The position numbers and the translations under genes are program-made. From the NCBI RefSeq assembly GCF_001723355.1, contig NZ_LPWE01000013.1:124001-188000 (forward strand): a stretch of DNA of 64,000 nucleotides, read 5' to 3'. Position 1 is the first letter of the stretch; each line of letters opens with the position of its first letter. Positions 19,777 to 29,596 of the stretch are shown in pieces. This DNA comes from Methyloceanibacter stevinii. GTDB lineage: Bacteria > Pseudomonadota > Alphaproteobacteria > Rhizobiales > Methyloligellaceae. Under the pieces are notes generated by a model. The model saw only the letters and a list, made by a program, of their open reading frames with translations. It did no database searches and was not told the DNA's origin.

Positions 19777-19817
19777 GCGTTGGACGCGTCACAACAACAC
19801 GGGGCTAGGGGCCATCG

Positions 19818-21815
19818 ATGCAGGATCAGGCAGTGGCGGATGTGACACATAAGGACATGGCGAACGCTATCCGGGCGCTCGCCATGGATGCTGTGCAGAA
19901 GGCGAATTCCGGCCACCCCGGCATGCCCATGGGCATGGCCGATGTCGCCACGGTCCTGTTCACGCAATTTCTGAAATTCGACGCCGCCCATCCCGAGTGG
20001 CCGGACCGGGACCGCTTCGTGCTCTCGGCGGGCCACGGGTCGATGCTGCTTTATGCGCTGCTCTATCTGACCGGCTATCCGGACATGGATATCGGAGAGA
20101 TCGAGCGCTTCCGCCAGCTTGGCGCGCGCACCGCCGGCCACCCCGAATACGGCCATGCGCCCGGCATCGAGACGACAACGGGCCCGCTGGGGCAGGGGAT
20201 CGGCAACGCGGTGGGAATGGCGCTCGCGGAGCGTCTGCAGAACGCCCATTACGGCGACGACATCGTCAGCCACTTCACCTATTGCCTGGCCGGCGACGGT
20301 TGCCTGATGGAAGGCATTAGCCAGGAGGCGATCTCTTTCGCCGGACATTTGAAGCTCGGCCGCTTGATCGTCCTTTTCGACGACAATCAGATTTCGATCG
20401 ACGGATCGACGGACCTCGCGGTCAGCGACGATCAGTTGCAGCGCTTCGGCGCCTCCGGTTGGCACACGGCGGCCGTGGACGGTCACGATGCGGAAGCGGT
20501 GGCGCTCGCCATCGAGAATGCGCGCAACGTCACCGATCAACCCTCCATTATCGCCTGCCGGACCGTGATCGGCTACGGCGCGCCCAACAAGCAGGGCACG
20601 TCCTCCACCCACGGCTCGCCGCTGGGCGATGAGGAGATCGCCGGCGCGCGCGAAGCGCTGGGCTGGCCGCATCCCCCGTTCGTGGTGCCGGACGAGATCC
20701 TCGCCGTGTGGCGCGAGGCGGGCCAGCGCAACCGGGCGGCGTTCGATCGCTGGACGGAAGCGGCCGGAAAACTGGATGCGGACGAACGCACCCATCTCGT
20801 CGACCCCGTGGATACGAAGGTGGCCGCGGCCATCTCCGAGGCCGTTGCCGGCATCAAGGCCGATTTCGCCGCCGAAGGTGCGAAGCTCGCCACGCGGCAA
20901 TCCTCGCAGAAAGTGCTCGAGCGCCTCGTTCCCGTCGTGCCGGGTCTGGTTGGCGGTTCGGCGGACCTCACCGGTTCTGTCGGTACACTGACGAAACAGC
21001 ACGGCATCGTGAAGACGGGCGACTTTTCCGGGAACTACATTCACTACGGCGTGCGCGAGCACGCCATGGGCGCGGCTATGAACGGCATGGCCCTTCACGG
21101 GGGGATCGTGCCCTATTCGGGAACCTTCCTGGTGTTCTCCGACTACTGCCGTCCCGCGATCCGGCTTTCGGCGCTGATGGAGCAGCGTGTGGTCTATGTG
21201 ATGACCCATGATTCCATCGGGCTCGGCGAGGACGGTCCGACGCACCAGCCGGTCGAGCAATTGGCCGCGCTCAGGGCCATCCCCAATCTCAACGTGATGC
21301 GCCCGGCCGACTCGGTGGAATGCGCCGAGTGCTGGGACATCGCGCTCAAGTCCAAGTCCTCGCCCGCGATCATGACACTGACGCGCCAAGGTCTGCCACT
21401 GCTGCGGACGGCGCCCACCAACGAGAACCTCTGCGCCAAGGGGGCATACGTCCTAATCGAGCCAGACGGCGCGCGCGACGTCACGTTGCTTGCAACTGGT
21501 TCGGAAGTCTCGCTGGCCGTCGAGGCGGCGAAGCTCCTGGGCGGTGAGGGGGTCAACGCCGCGGTCGTGTCCATGCCCTGTTGGGAGCTGTTCGAAGCTC
21601 AGGAGCCCGCTTACAAGGACGCCGTCCTGGGATCGGCGCCGCGCGTGGGCGTGGAGGCAGCTGTCGAGTTCGGCTGGCAGGAATGGCTGGGCCCGAAGGG
21701 GGCCTTCGTCGGGATGCGCGGATTTGGTGCTTCCGCCCCGGCTGGAGAACTCTATAAGCATTTCGGTATCACGCCCGAGGCCGTTGCGGCCGCGGCGCGC
21801 GAGCTCATTGTTTAA
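19818..21815 (+). CDS. tkt: Transketolase
   Basis: 665-residue thiamine-diphosphate enzyme moving two-carbon units in the pentose-phosphate or Calvin cycle. Motifs: [32 protein letters not shown], the ThDP-binding [11 protein letters not shown] followed by [20 protein letters not shown], and the Pyr-domain [19 protein letters not shown]. Length is normal and the frame is intact. Gap to prk 41 bp, to gap 29 bp. Confidence 0.96.
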   Translation: MQDQAVADVTHKDMANAIRALAMDAVQKANSGHPGMPMGMADVATVLFTQFLKFDAAHPEWPDRDRFVLSAGHGSMLLYALLYLTGYPDMDIGEIERFRQLGARTAGHPEYGHAPGIETTTGPLGQGIGNAVGMALAERLQNAHYGDDIVSHFTYCLAGDGCLMEGISQEAISFAGHLKLGRLIVLFDDNQISIDGSTDLAVSDDQLQRFGASGWHTAAVDGHDAEAVALAIENARNVTDQPSIIACRTVIGYGAPNKQGTSSTHGSPLGDEEIAGAREALGWPHPPFVVPDEILAVWREAGQRNRAAFDRWTEAAGKLDADERTHLVDPVDTKVAAAISEAVAGIKADFAAEGAKLATRQSSQKVLERLVPVVPGLVGGSADLTGSVGTLTKQHGIVKTGDFSGNYIHYGVREHAMGAAMNGMALHGGIVPYSGTFLVFSDYCRPAIRLSALMEQRVVYVMTHDSIGLGEDGPTHQPVEQLAALRAIPNLNVMRPADSVECAECWDIALKSKSSPAIMTLTRQGLPLLRTAPTNENLCAKGAYVLIEPDGARDVTLLATGSEVSLAVEAAKLLGGEGVNAAVVSMPCWELFEAQEPAYKDAVLGSAPRVGVEAAVEFGWQEWLGPKGAFVGMRGFGASAPAGELYKHFGITPEAVAAAARELIV

Positions 21816-21844
21816 GTCATAGATACGTAAAGGGTAGGGAGGTT

Positions 21845-22858
21845 ATGGCCACACCACGCGTTGCCATTAATGGATTTGGCCGGATCGGCCGTTTGACGTT
21901 CCGGGCCTTCATGGAGGCCGGCCGCGACGATCTCGACTTCGTGGCGATCAACGATCTCGGCTCTGCCGATATGAACGCGTTGCTGCTCGAGTACGATACC
22001 GTGCACGGCAAGTTCCCGGGCGAGATCTCCGTGGACGGCAGCAGCCTCCGCGTCAATGGCAAGGACGTCGCGGTTCTGGCCGAGCCCGATCCCGAGCAAC
22101 TGCCGTGGGACGAGCTTGGCGTCGACATCGTCATGGAATGCACCGGCCGCTTCACCAAGCGCGAAGCCGCCGCTCAGCACCTGAAGGCAGGCGCGAAGCG
22201 CGTGCTCGTCTCCGCACCGTGCTCGGGCGCCGATCTCACCGTCGTATATGGCGTCAACGACCAGAAGCTCACTGAGGCCGACGTCGTCGTGTCCAACGCG
22301 TCCTGCACCACCAACTGCCTCGCCCCCGTGGCCGAAGTCCTGCACAAGTTGGTCGGCATCGAGCGTGGCTATATGACCACGATCCACGCGTATACGGGCG
22401 ATCAGCGGACGGTGGATACGCTCCACAAGGATCCGCGCCGCGCCCGTGCGAGCGCCGCGAACCTGATCCCGACCTCGACCGGTGCGGCGAAGGCGGTTGG
22501 CCTTGTCCTGCCCGATCTCGAAGGCAAGCTCGACGGCGCATCGATCCGCGTGCCCGTACCGAATGTCAGTCTCGTCGACCTCACGTTCCAGGCGGGCCGT
22601 AAGACCAGCGCGGATGAGATCAACGAAGCCATGGCGGAAGCTGCATCCAAGGCGCCGCTGCTCGGTGTGCTCGGCATCAACGACAAGCCGCTGGTGTCGT
22701 CGGACTTCAATCACAGCCCGCTCAGCTCCGTGTTCGACGCGACCGGCACCCAGGTGATCGACGGCACGTTCTGCCGCGTCGTCGCCTGGTACGACAACGA
22801 ATGGGGCTTCTCCAATCGCATGAGCGACACCGCCGTCGCGATGGGACGCTTGCTATGA
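21845..22858 (+). CDS. gap: Glyceraldehyde-3-phosphate dehydrogenase
   Basis: 337-residue phosphorylating GAPDH. The Rossmann loop [10 protein letters not shown] starts the protein, AINDLGS carries the acidic residue after strand 2 that favours NAD, and the catalytic cysteine is in [20 protein letters not shown] and [12 protein letters not shown] are standard. A GGAGG ribosome-binding site lies just upstream. The stop overlaps an ATG at 22855 by ATGA, possibly coupling it to pgk. Confidence 0.95.
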   Translation: MATPRVAINGFGRIGRLTFRAFMEAGRDDLDFVAINDLGSADMNALLLEYDTVHGKFPGEISVDGSSLRVNGKDVAVLAEPDPEQLPWDELGVDIVMECTGRFTKREAAAQHLKAGAKRVLVSAPCSGADLTVVYGVNDQKLTEADVVVSNASCTTNCLAPVAEVLHKLVGIERGYMTTIHAYTGDQRTVDTLHKDPRRARASAANLIPTSTGAAKAVGLVLPDLEGKLDGASIRVPVPNVSLVDLTFQAGRKTSADEINEAMAEAASKAPLLGVLGINDKPLVSSDFNHSPLSSVFDATGTQVIDGTFCRVVAWYDNEWGFSNRMSDTAVAMGRLL

Positions 22859-22872
22859 CGTCAGGGAACGGC

Positions 22873-24111
22873 ATGGCGGACATCGACCTCGCCAGCATCA
22901 AGACCACCGACGGGCTTGATGTGGCGGGGAAGCGTGTCCTCGTCCGTGCCGATCTCAACGTTCCCGTCGAGGATGGGGCCGTCGCGGACGCGACGCGCAT
23001 CGAGCGCGTCCTGCCGACGATCGAAGCCCTGCGGAAAGCCGGAGCGAAAGTCGTTCTGATGTCGCACTTCGGCCGTCCCAAGGGCGAGCGCTCACCCGAG
23101 ACCTCATTGAAGCCGGTCGCTGCGAAGCTCACCGAGCTTCTGGGTACGGACGTCCTGTTCCTCGATGACTGCATCGGCCCTGAGGTCGAGGCCGGGATCG
23201 CGTCGCTCAAAGACGGCGATGTCGTGCTGCTCGAGAACCTGCGCTATCACGCCGGCGAGACCAAAAACGACATCGGCTTCGCCAAACAACTCGCGGCCCT
23301 TGGCGACATCTATGTGGACGATGCGTTCTCCTGCGCCCATCGCGCGCATGCCTCCGTCGAGGCCATTGCGCGTCTCATGCCTGCCTATGCGGGGATGGCG
23401 ATGATGGCGGAAATCGATGCTCTGAGTGCCGCGCTGGAATACCCGAAGCGCCCCGTGATGGCCGTGGTCGGCGGTGCCAAAGTCTCCACGAAAATCGAAG
23501 TGCTGACCAACCTGGCGCAGCGCATGGACATGATCGTGGTGGGCGGCGGCATGGCCAACACCTTCCTCTTCGCCGACGGTATCGACGTGGGCAAGTCTCT
23601 GTGCGAGCCGGACTTTGCCGACACCGTCAAGGAGATCACGGAGAAGGCCAAGGCGTCCGGTTGCGAGATCGTGCTGCCCGTCGACGTGGTGGTCGCGAAC
23701 AGTCTGGCCGAGGATGTCGAAACATCCGTGTGCGGTGTCGATGAGATTCCGGCCGACGCGCTAGCACTGGATCAAGGACCGAAAAGCGTCGATCTGCTGA
23801 TCGAAAAGCTCGAAGGCGCTCACACAGTTCTTTGGAACGGCCCGCTCGGCGCGTTCGAGATCGCGCCCTTTGGCGCGGCGACCTTTGCGCTTGCGACAGA
23901 GGCGGGCGCCCGGACGAAAGCCGGAAAACTCATTTCTGTCGCCGGCGGCGGCGACACTGTGCGCGCGCTCAACATGGCGGGCGCGGCGGACAACTTCACC
24001 TATATCTCGACGGCCGGTGGGGCCTTCCTCGAGTGGCTCGCCGGCGAGCAATTGCCGGGCGTCGCCGTTCTGGCAGACGGCGCAACGCCGCCCCAATCGG
24101 CGGTGGCGTGA
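22873..24111 (+). CDS. pgk: Phosphoglycerate kinase
   Basis: 412-residue monomeric kinase interconverting 1,3-bisphosphoglycerate and 3-phosphoglycerate. Motifs: [72 protein letters not shown] and the adenine loop [12 protein letters not shown]. The start at 22873 has AGGGA five bases upstream; an ATG at 22855 that overlaps the gap stop is an alternative and would add six residues. The stop lies 2 bp before rpe. Confidence 0.95.
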   Translation: MADIDLASIKTTDGLDVAGKRVLVRADLNVPVEDGAVADATRIERVLPTIEALRKAGAKVVLMSHFGRPKGERSPETSLKPVAAKLTELLGTDVLFLDDCIGPEVEAGIASLKDGDVVLLENLRYHAGETKNDIGFAKQLAALGDIYVDDAFSCAHRAHASVEAIARLMPAYAGMAMMAEIDALSAALEYPKRPVMAVVGGAKVSTKIEVLTNLAQRMDMIVVGGGMANTFLFADGIDVGKSLCEPDFADTVKEITEKAKASGCEIVLPVDVVVANSLAEDVETSVCGVDEIPADALALDQGPKSVDLLIEKLEGAHTVLWNGPLGAFEIAPFGAATFALATEAGARTKAGKLISVAGGGDTVRALNMAGAADNFTYISTAGGAFLEWLAGEQLPGVAVLADGATPPQSAVA

Positions 24112-24113
24112 CC

Positions 24114-24785
24114 ATGCCGGGCGAGATCGTCATCGCACCGTCGATCCTGTCGGCTGATTTCGCCAAGCTCGGCGCAGAAGTCGAGGCGATCGACCGGGAC
24201 GGATGCGATTGGGTCCATCTCGATGTGATGGACGGTCACTTCGTGCCGAACATCACATTCGGTCCGGATGTCGTCGCCGCGCTTCGTCCGCACTCTGACA
24301 AGGTTTTCGACACGCATCTGATGATCGCACCGTGCGATCCCTATCTCGAGGCGTTCGCGAAGGCCGGTTCCGACATCATCACGGTGCATGCGGAAGCGGG
24401 TCCCCATCTCGACCGTTCGCTGCAGCACATCCGCAGCCTCGGCAAGAAGGCGGGTGTGAGCCTGACGCCGTCCACGCCGGAGAGCGCCATCGAGTACGTA
24501 CTCGACAAGCTCGACCTCGTTCTGGTGATGACCGTCAATCCGGGCTTCGGCGGACAGACCTTCATCCCCGCGCAGCTCGAAAAGATACGCGCCATCCGCA
24601 AGATGATCGGAGAACGTCCGATCCATCTGGAAGTCGATGGCGGTGTGAATGTCGACACGGCCGGGCTCGTCGCCGAGGCCGGCGCCGATGCGCTCGTGGC
24701 GGGCTCCGCCGTATTCAAGGACGGCGACTACGCGAAGAACATCGCGGCCATCCGCGCAGCCGCCAAAGCGGGCGTCGCCGCCTGA
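24114..24785 (+). CDS. rpe: Ribulose-phosphate 3-epimerase
   Basis: 223-residue TIM-barrel metalloenzyme that interconverts ribulose-5-phosphate and xylulose-5-phosphate, feeding phosphoribulokinase. Motifs: [14 protein letters not shown], the metal-binding [18 protein letters not shown], the hallmark [12 protein letters not shown] and [11 protein letters not shown]. The start lies 2 bp after pgk and the stop overlaps the next start by one base (TGATG), a tight operon. Confidence 0.96.
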   Translation: MPGEIVIAPSILSADFAKLGAEVEAIDRDGCDWVHLDVMDGHFVPNITFGPDVVAALRPHSDKVFDTHLMIAPCDPYLEAFAKAGSDIITVHAEAGPHLDRSLQHIRSLGKKAGVSLTPSTPESAIEYVLDKLDLVLVMTVNPGFGGQTFIPAQLEKIRAIRKMIGERPIHLEVDGGVNVDTAGLVAEAGADALVAGSAVFKDGDYAKNIAAIRAAAKAGVAA

Positions 24786-25471
24786 TGTCACACCTCCAGC
24801 CGTGCCAAGCCGTCATCTTTGATCTCGACGGCACGCTTGCGGACACGGTGGGGGACCTTACGCTGGCCATCGAGAGAACATTGGCCGATTTCGGCCTGCC
24901 GCCCCATCCCGAGGATGTGGTCCAGGGCATGGTGGGAAACGGTCTCAGGAAACTGGTCGATCGCGCCTTCGCCGAGCATGGCGTGACGCTCGACGATGCG
25001 GAACACAAGAAGGCCTTCGCGCGCCTGCTTGTGCACTACAGCGACGATCCCTTCGAGAACTCAAAACTGTACCCTGGCGTCCGTGAGACGCTCGAGCGGC
25101 TCAACGCGGCGGATATCGAGTGCGCGGTGCTGACCAACAAGATGGAGCCGATCGCCCACGATGTCCTCGAGGGGCTCGGCATCGCCGGACTGTTCAAGGT
25201 GGTGCACGGCGAAAAGGATGGGCGTCCGCGCAAACCTGATCCCGCCAGCGCTCTCGAGCTCGTCCAGGTGCTCGGCACGGCGCCGGAGACGACGCTCCTC
25301 GTGGGCGACAGCCAGACCGATCTGAAAACGGCGCGCGCGGCCGGGCTGCGGTCGGTCCTGGTCTCGTATGGTTACTCCACGGTCCCGGTGGCGACGCTCG
25401 AACCGGACGCCGTCATCAACCATCTTCACGACTTGGTGGGCGGTCTTGCTCTTGCCCCGGAAGCGGACTAG
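24785..25471 (+). CDS. gph: Phosphoglycolate phosphatase (HAD family)
   Basis: 228-residue HAD phosphatase. Motif I is IFDLDGTLADT, motif II VLTNKM, the motif III lysine is in RPRKPDP and motif IV is VGDSQTDLKTA; the cap domain has GNGLRKLVDRAF. Members of this group (Gph/CbbZ) remove phosphate from 2-phosphoglycolate, the product of RuBisCO oxygenation, and its position after rpe fits that. Substrate specificity in HAD enzymes is hard to read, so another sugar phosphate is possible. Confidence 0.87.
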   Translation: MSHLQPCQAVIFDLDGTLADTVGDLTLAIERTLADFGLPPHPEDVVQGMVGNGLRKLVDRAFAEHGVTLDDAEHKKAFARLLVHYSDDPFENSKLYPGVRETLERLNAADIECAVLTNKMEPIAHDVLEGLGIAGLFKVVHGEKDGRPRKPDPASALELVQVLGTAPETTLLVGDSQTDLKTARAAGLRSVLVSYGYSTVPVATLEPDAVINHLHDLVGGLALAPEAD

Positions 25472-25480
25472 CACAGGCTC

Positions 25481-26215
25481 ATGGACGTCACCTATTACGG
25501 CGCGCTTCTGGCAGGCTTTCTGAGTTTTCTCAGCCCATGCGTCCTGCCACTGGTTCCGCCTTATCTCTGCTTCCTCGGCGGCACCACGTTCGACCAGCTC
25601 ACGGGCGAAGACGAAACCCCGGCCCATGTCTACCAGACGGTGGTCTTGTCCTCCGTCGCCTTCGTGCTGGGCTTCACGACGGTCTTCGTGATTCTCGGCG
25701 CTACGGCGACGGCATTGGGGCAGATCGTGGTGACCAATCTGCCGATCCTGTCGAAGATCGCGGGCGTCGTGATCATCATCGCCGGCCTGCATTTCCTCGG
25801 GGTGATCCATATCCCCATTCTCCATCGCGAAGCGCGCTACCACGCCGATACGCGTCCTGCGGGCCTGTTCGGCGCCTATGTCATCGGCCTTGCCTTCGCC
25901 TTCGGCTGGACGCCGTGCATCGGCCCCGTTCTCGGCGCGATTCTGGCGGTGGCGGCGGGCGGGTCGACCGTCAGCAAAGGCGTGAGCCTGCTGTTCGTCT
26001 ATTCGCTGGGGCTCGGCATTCCCTTCATCCTGGCCGCCGTGGCGGTCAAGCCGTTCATGAAGGCCCTCGGGCGCTTCAAGAAGCATTTGGGGAAGGTCGA
26101 GAAGATCATGGGCGGCCTTCTCGTCTTGACCGGCATCCTCTTCCTGACGGACTCCATGACACTCATCGCAGGCTGGATCCTGCAGGCCTTCCCGTCTTTG
26201 GCGACGATTGGCTGA
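25481..26215 (+). CDS. ccdA: Cytochrome c biogenesis protein CcdA (thiol-disulfide transporter)
   Basis: 244-residue, six-helix membrane protein that passes electrons from cytoplasmic thioredoxin to periplasmic thiol proteins for cytochrome c maturation. It shows the two conserved cysteine loops, FLSPCVLPLVPPY in the first helix and WTPCIGPVLGA in the fourth. It is the DsbD membrane domain without added thioredoxin domains. It begins 9 bp after gph and may be co-transcribed, though its function is separate. Confidence 0.92.
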   Translation: MDVTYYGALLAGFLSFLSPCVLPLVPPYLCFLGGTTFDQLTGEDETPAHVYQTVVLSSVAFVLGFTTVFVILGATATALGQIVVTNLPILSKIAGVVIIIAGLHFLGVIHIPILHREARYHADTRPAGLFGAYVIGLAFAFGWTPCIGPVLGAILAVAAGGSTVSKGVSLLFVYSLGLGIPFILAAVAVKPFMKALGRFKKHLGKVEKIMGGLLVLTGILFLTDSMTLIAGWILQAFPSLATIG

Positions 26216-26306
26216 CCTGTCTGGGCAGACGCCGCCAGCGTCCAGCGTGGAAACCTGCGCCAGGGCGGCGCGCGGCACTCACTGACTTCCGGGGACCACA
26301 AACAAG

Positions 26307-27128
26307 ATGACAGCAGACAGAACCCTGATCGCACTCACCGTGGCCGGTTCGGACTCATCGGGCGGTGCGGGCATCCAAGCCGATCTGAAGACCTTCTCCG
26401 CGCTGGGCGTCTATGGCGCGAGCGCGATCACGGCGCTGACGGCACAGAACACGCTTGGCGTCGACGATGTCATGGCCGTGCCGCCGGAGTTCGTGCTGGC
26501 GCAGATGCAATCTGTCGCGCGCGATCTCGATGTCGGGGCCATCAAGATCGGGATGCTGGCCACGGCCGAGACGGTCGAGGCGGTGGCGACGGGCCTCGAC
26601 CTCTTCGAAGACGTTCCCGTCGTGCTCGACCCCGTCATGGTGTCGACCAGCGGCGATCTGTTGCTCGATGAAGATGCGGTCGGCGTGCTGCGAGACCGGC
26701 TCCTGCCGCGCGCGACCGTCGTCACGCCCAATCTTGCGGAGTGTGCGGCCTTGCTTGGAGAGCCGCCGGAGAGCCGGGAGCAGATGATGGAAGGCCGCGC
26801 GGAGAGGCTGCGGGCTCTTGGGGCGGACGCGGTGCTACTGACCGGCGGCGAATCCATGGCCGAGACGGCGCTCGACATTTTCGCCGATGCGAACGGCGTT
26901 CTAAGGATCGAGGCCCCCCGCCACGAGACCCGAAATACACATGGCACCGGCTGCACCCTGTCCTCGGCAATTGCCGCGGAGCTCGCCAAGGGTGAGACCG
27001 TTGAAAAGGCCGTCAAGCTTGCCAAGATGTACGTCACGGCGGCGATCATCGCCGCGGACGAGATTCATGTGGGGCAGGGCGCCGGGCCGCTGCACCACTT
27101 CCACGCCCTCTGGCAGAAGCCGGAGTAG
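26307..27128 (+). CDS. thiD: Hydroxymethylpyrimidine/phosphomethylpyrimidine kinase
   Basis: 273-residue ribokinase-fold enzyme making HMP pyrophosphate for thiamine synthesis. Motifs: [59 protein letters not shown] and the catalytic [15 protein letters not shown]. No TPP riboswitch is visible in the 91 bp upstream. Full length and intact. Confidence 0.95.
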   Translation: MTADRTLIALTVAGSDSSGGAGIQADLKTFSALGVYGASAITALTAQNTLGVDDVMAVPPEFVLAQMQSVARDLDVGAIKIGMLATAETVEAVATGLDLFEDVPVVLDPVMVSTSGDLLLDEDAVGVLRDRLLPRATVVTPNLAECAALLGEPPESREQMMEGRAERLRALGADAVLLTGGESMAETALDIFADANGVLRIEAPRHETRNTHGTGCTLSSAIAAELAKGETVEKAVKLAKMYVTAAIIAADEIHVGQGAGPLHHFHALWQKPE

Positions 27129-27136
27129 GGTGCCGC

Positions 27137-27981
27137 CTAGCTTTCGGCGACCACGACCGAGTGTTGTTCGCCGAGGCCTCCGATGCGCAGCACCATGTCG
27201 TCGCCCGGCTGAGGAACACGCGCGGGTTCCGCGCCATGCCCACGCCTGGCGGCGTGCCCGTGACGACGACGTCGCCGGGAACCAGCGTCATGTATTTGCT
27301 GATATAGCTGACGAGTTCGGCCACGGAGAAGATCATGGTCGAGGTATTGCCCGTCTGCATGCGCTCGCCGTTGAGATCCATGGTGAGATCGAGATTCTGC
27401 GGATCGGCAATCTCATCCGACGTGACGAGCCACGGACCGAGCGGGCCGAATGTCTCGTAGCTTTTGGCCTTGATCCATTCACCCGGACCGCCCTTCTGCA
27501 GGCTGCGCTCGGAAACGTCGTTGCCGATGCAATAGCCGGCCACATAGTCGAGCGCGGTCTCGACGGGCACACGCTTCGCGGTGCTGCCGATGACGAAGCC
27601 GAGCTCGACCTCGTAGTCCATGCGCTTGAAGTCCGCGGGCGCCAATACCTGATCGTTGGGACCGCAGATCGAAGAGGTCGCCTTCACGAAGACGATGGGC
27701 ACTTCGGGGATTGGCAGGCCGGTCTCTTCCGCATGGTCGCGGTAGTTCAACCCGATGCCGAAGAACTTGCGGACATTGCCGACCGGTGCGCCGAGACGGG
27801 TATTGCCGTCGACGAGCGGCAGGGACTTCGGATCGATCTCGCGCAGGCGCTGCAGACCTGCCGGCGTGAGGACCTCGTCCGCAATGTCGTCCACGCCGCC
27901 GGACAGGTCGCGAATGGCGCCATTGGCATCCAGAATGCCGGGCTTTTCCTGCCCGAGTTCACCAAACCGTACGAGCTTCAT
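27137..27981 (-). CDS. Fumarylacetoacetate hydrolase family protein (one frameshift)
   Basis: About 281 residues when repaired. The start at 27981 (MKLVRFGELGQEKPG) has a GGGGAGA ribosome-binding site. FAH-family blocks: FGIGLNYRDHAEETG, VFVKATSSICGPND, YEVELGFVIG, GYCIGNDVSERSLQ and VVVTGTPPGVGMAR. The frame breaks at about 27210; the other frame encodes PGDDMVLRIGGLGEQHS and ends at the TAG at 27137-27139, the expected family end. Members are acylpyruvases, ureidoglycolate lyases and related hydrolases of 2-oxo acids; the substrate here is not evident from context. Confidence 0.85.
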
Positions 27982-28635
27982 CGTCTCCCCCGCGAGAATG
28001 TTTGGGGCATGATGCACATGGCGTTGAGCCGCGCAACGCCGGGAACGCGAATTTCTTCGCCGCCACGAGCCTCATCGATAGGGACGATTGAAGGCCGCCC
28101 AAACGTCCGCAAAAAGCTCTTCGTGGCCGGCTCGTCGGAGGCCGTTGCGCATTTGCCACAAGACCGTCGAAAGATTTCCCGCTCGAGCGCATTCATGAGC
28201 CCCCGGCAGCAACACAATCCGGAGAGTGGCGACCCAGCGGCGCATTTGCGATAAATGTATAACACATTGAAGTATAAGATGAAAATACGATCATGGATGT
28301 GCCCGAAGCGGGCCTCTTGCATTTCCGCAACACTGCGACAGCGAAGTGCATTCAGGGTGCTTCGCTTTGTTGAAGCGCCGCGCCGCCCTGGGATAGCTTT
28401 GCATCACACCACGGGGGACGGGCTGGGGGGCCTTCTTCTCCTGAAGAAGAACGAAGCGGGTGACACCGCGAGGAATTCGAGCGACGGCTCGGGAACATAA
28501 TGGGGGGGCGAGTCGAGACCTCATGAAGGCTTTACGCCTTCAGCTTTCGGCTCGTTCGCAGGGAGACCGGCCCGGCTTTGCCCGGGCCGGTTCTTTTTTG
28601 CCCAATAGCGATCGTCGCTGCCGCAACCCTCGAGC
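27982..28635. other. Long intergenic region with AT-rich patch and a terminator
   Basis: About 650 bp without a confident protein gene. It holds an AT-rich patch at about 28245-28290 (with TATAAC and TATAAG), several short hairpins downstream (GAAGGC-TTTAC-GCCTTC near 28525), and a strong plus-strand terminator at 28566-28599. No plus-strand protein gene precedes that terminator, so a non-coding transcript is possible. Confidence 0.4.
28566..28599 (+). terminator. Rho-independent terminator
   Basis: A perfect 10-bp stem (28566-28575 with 28582-28591, ACCGGCCCGG) closes a 6-base loop and is followed by TTCTTTTTT. The T-tract is on the plus strand only, so it ends a transcript coming from the left. 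Confidence 0.75.
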
Positions 28636-29514
28636 TCAGACGCCGAGCTTCGCCAGGATCCGCTCGATAGCCGCGACATAGCCGCCGCCGAACAGCCGGA
28701 CATGCACGAGCGTCGGGTAGAGATTGTAGATGTCTCGCCGCAGTTCGTGAAAGCCGGGCTCTAGAGGCAAAACCTCCTCATAGGCCTCGAAGAAGGCGCG
28801 CCCGAACGTCCCGAACATGGTGGTGAAAGCCAGCTCGATCTCGGGATGTCCGTAATAGATTGCCGGATCGACGAACCCGGCGATGCGATCGCCCTTGACC
28901 AGCACATTGCCTGTCCAAAGGTCGCCATGGAGAAGGCTTGGATGGGTAGGCTCGGCGAGATACTCGCCGAGAACGGCCGCAAGCCGCTCGATCCGGCCGT
29001 AGAGGGGGAGGGGCAGGCTGCCTTCGTCGCGCGCGGCCTGCGCCATATGGAGCAGGCGATGGTCGCGGAAGAAGGGCAGCCACTTTTCACTCAGAGGGTT
29101 CGGCTGATGCAACGGGCCGATCAGCGTGTCGTAGGCAAACCCGAACCGATCGCGCGGCGTGACATGAAGTTGTGCGATCAGCGTCGCCGCGTGGCGCTCC
29201 ACAGCGGGCGTAATGGACCCGCCGTCATTGTCGATGAAGTCCATCACCAGGAGATCGGACTCGGCCGCATAGACGTGCGGCACGGGCAGGTCCGACAGGC
29301 GCGCCAGATCGGCAAGCATGGCGCCCTCGAGTGCAAGGCTAGGTCCGCGCGTCGAATCGTTTGTGCGCGCTTTGACGGCGACAAGGCGTCCATCGCTCAG
29401 TGTGGCCACTAATCCGGTCAAACCGAAGCCGGCCGAAAGGGGAGCGCGCGACACCACGCTGGTGCCGAGAATCGTGTCCAGGCGATGGTTTAGCGGGGCG
29501 TCGGGATCGTCCAT
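28636..29514 (-). CDS. Fructosamine kinase family protein
   Basis: 292-residue protein-kinase-like small-molecule kinase of the fructosamine-3-kinase/YniA family, proposed to phosphorylate sugar adducts on proteins for repair. The start at 29514 (MDDPDAPLNHRL) replaces an upstream ATG that would add a non-homologous leader. Catalytic loop: LLHGDLWTGNVLV; metal loop FVDPAIYYGHPEIELA; the C-terminal block RRDIYNLYPTLVHVRLFGGG is characteristic. It is divergent from plcP with 82 bp between starts. Confidence 0.85.
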   Translation of the reverse strand: MDDPDAPLNHRLDTILGTSVVSRAPLSAGFGLTGLVATLSDGRLVAVKARTNDSTRGPSLALEGAMLADLARLSDLPVPHVYAAESDLLVMDFIDNDGGSITPAVERHAATLIAQLHVTPRDRFGFAYDTLIGPLHQPNPLSEKWLPFFRDHRLLHMAQAARDEGSLPLPLYGRIERLAAVLGEYLAEPTHPSLLHGDLWTGNVLVKGDRIAGFVDPAIYYGHPEIELAFTTMFGTFGRAFFEAYEEVLPLEPGFHELRRDIYNLYPTLVHVRLFGGGYVAAIERILAKLGV

Positions 29515-29552
29515 TTCAACTGCGGTTTTTGGTCGTACACAGATCGTGCGCG

Positions 29553-29570
29553 ATGTCACAACGCTGATAC
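29553..29570 (+). promoter_or_regulatory. Possible Pho box upstream of plcP
   Basis: ATGTCAC-AACG-CTGATAC is an imperfect 7-4-7 direct repeat that matches the PhoB consensus CTGTCAT-N4-CTGTCAT at 9 of 14 positions. It ends 26 bp before the plcP start. PhoB control of plcP is known in Sinorhizobium; the site here is a prediction. Confidence 0.4.
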
Positions 29571-29596
29571 AAAACCAGCTTATTCGCCGATTTACT

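Noticed and set aside
26216-26306. TPP riboswitch before thiD
   Set aside because: The region is short and lacks the CTGAGA and ACCTGATCTGG core elements.
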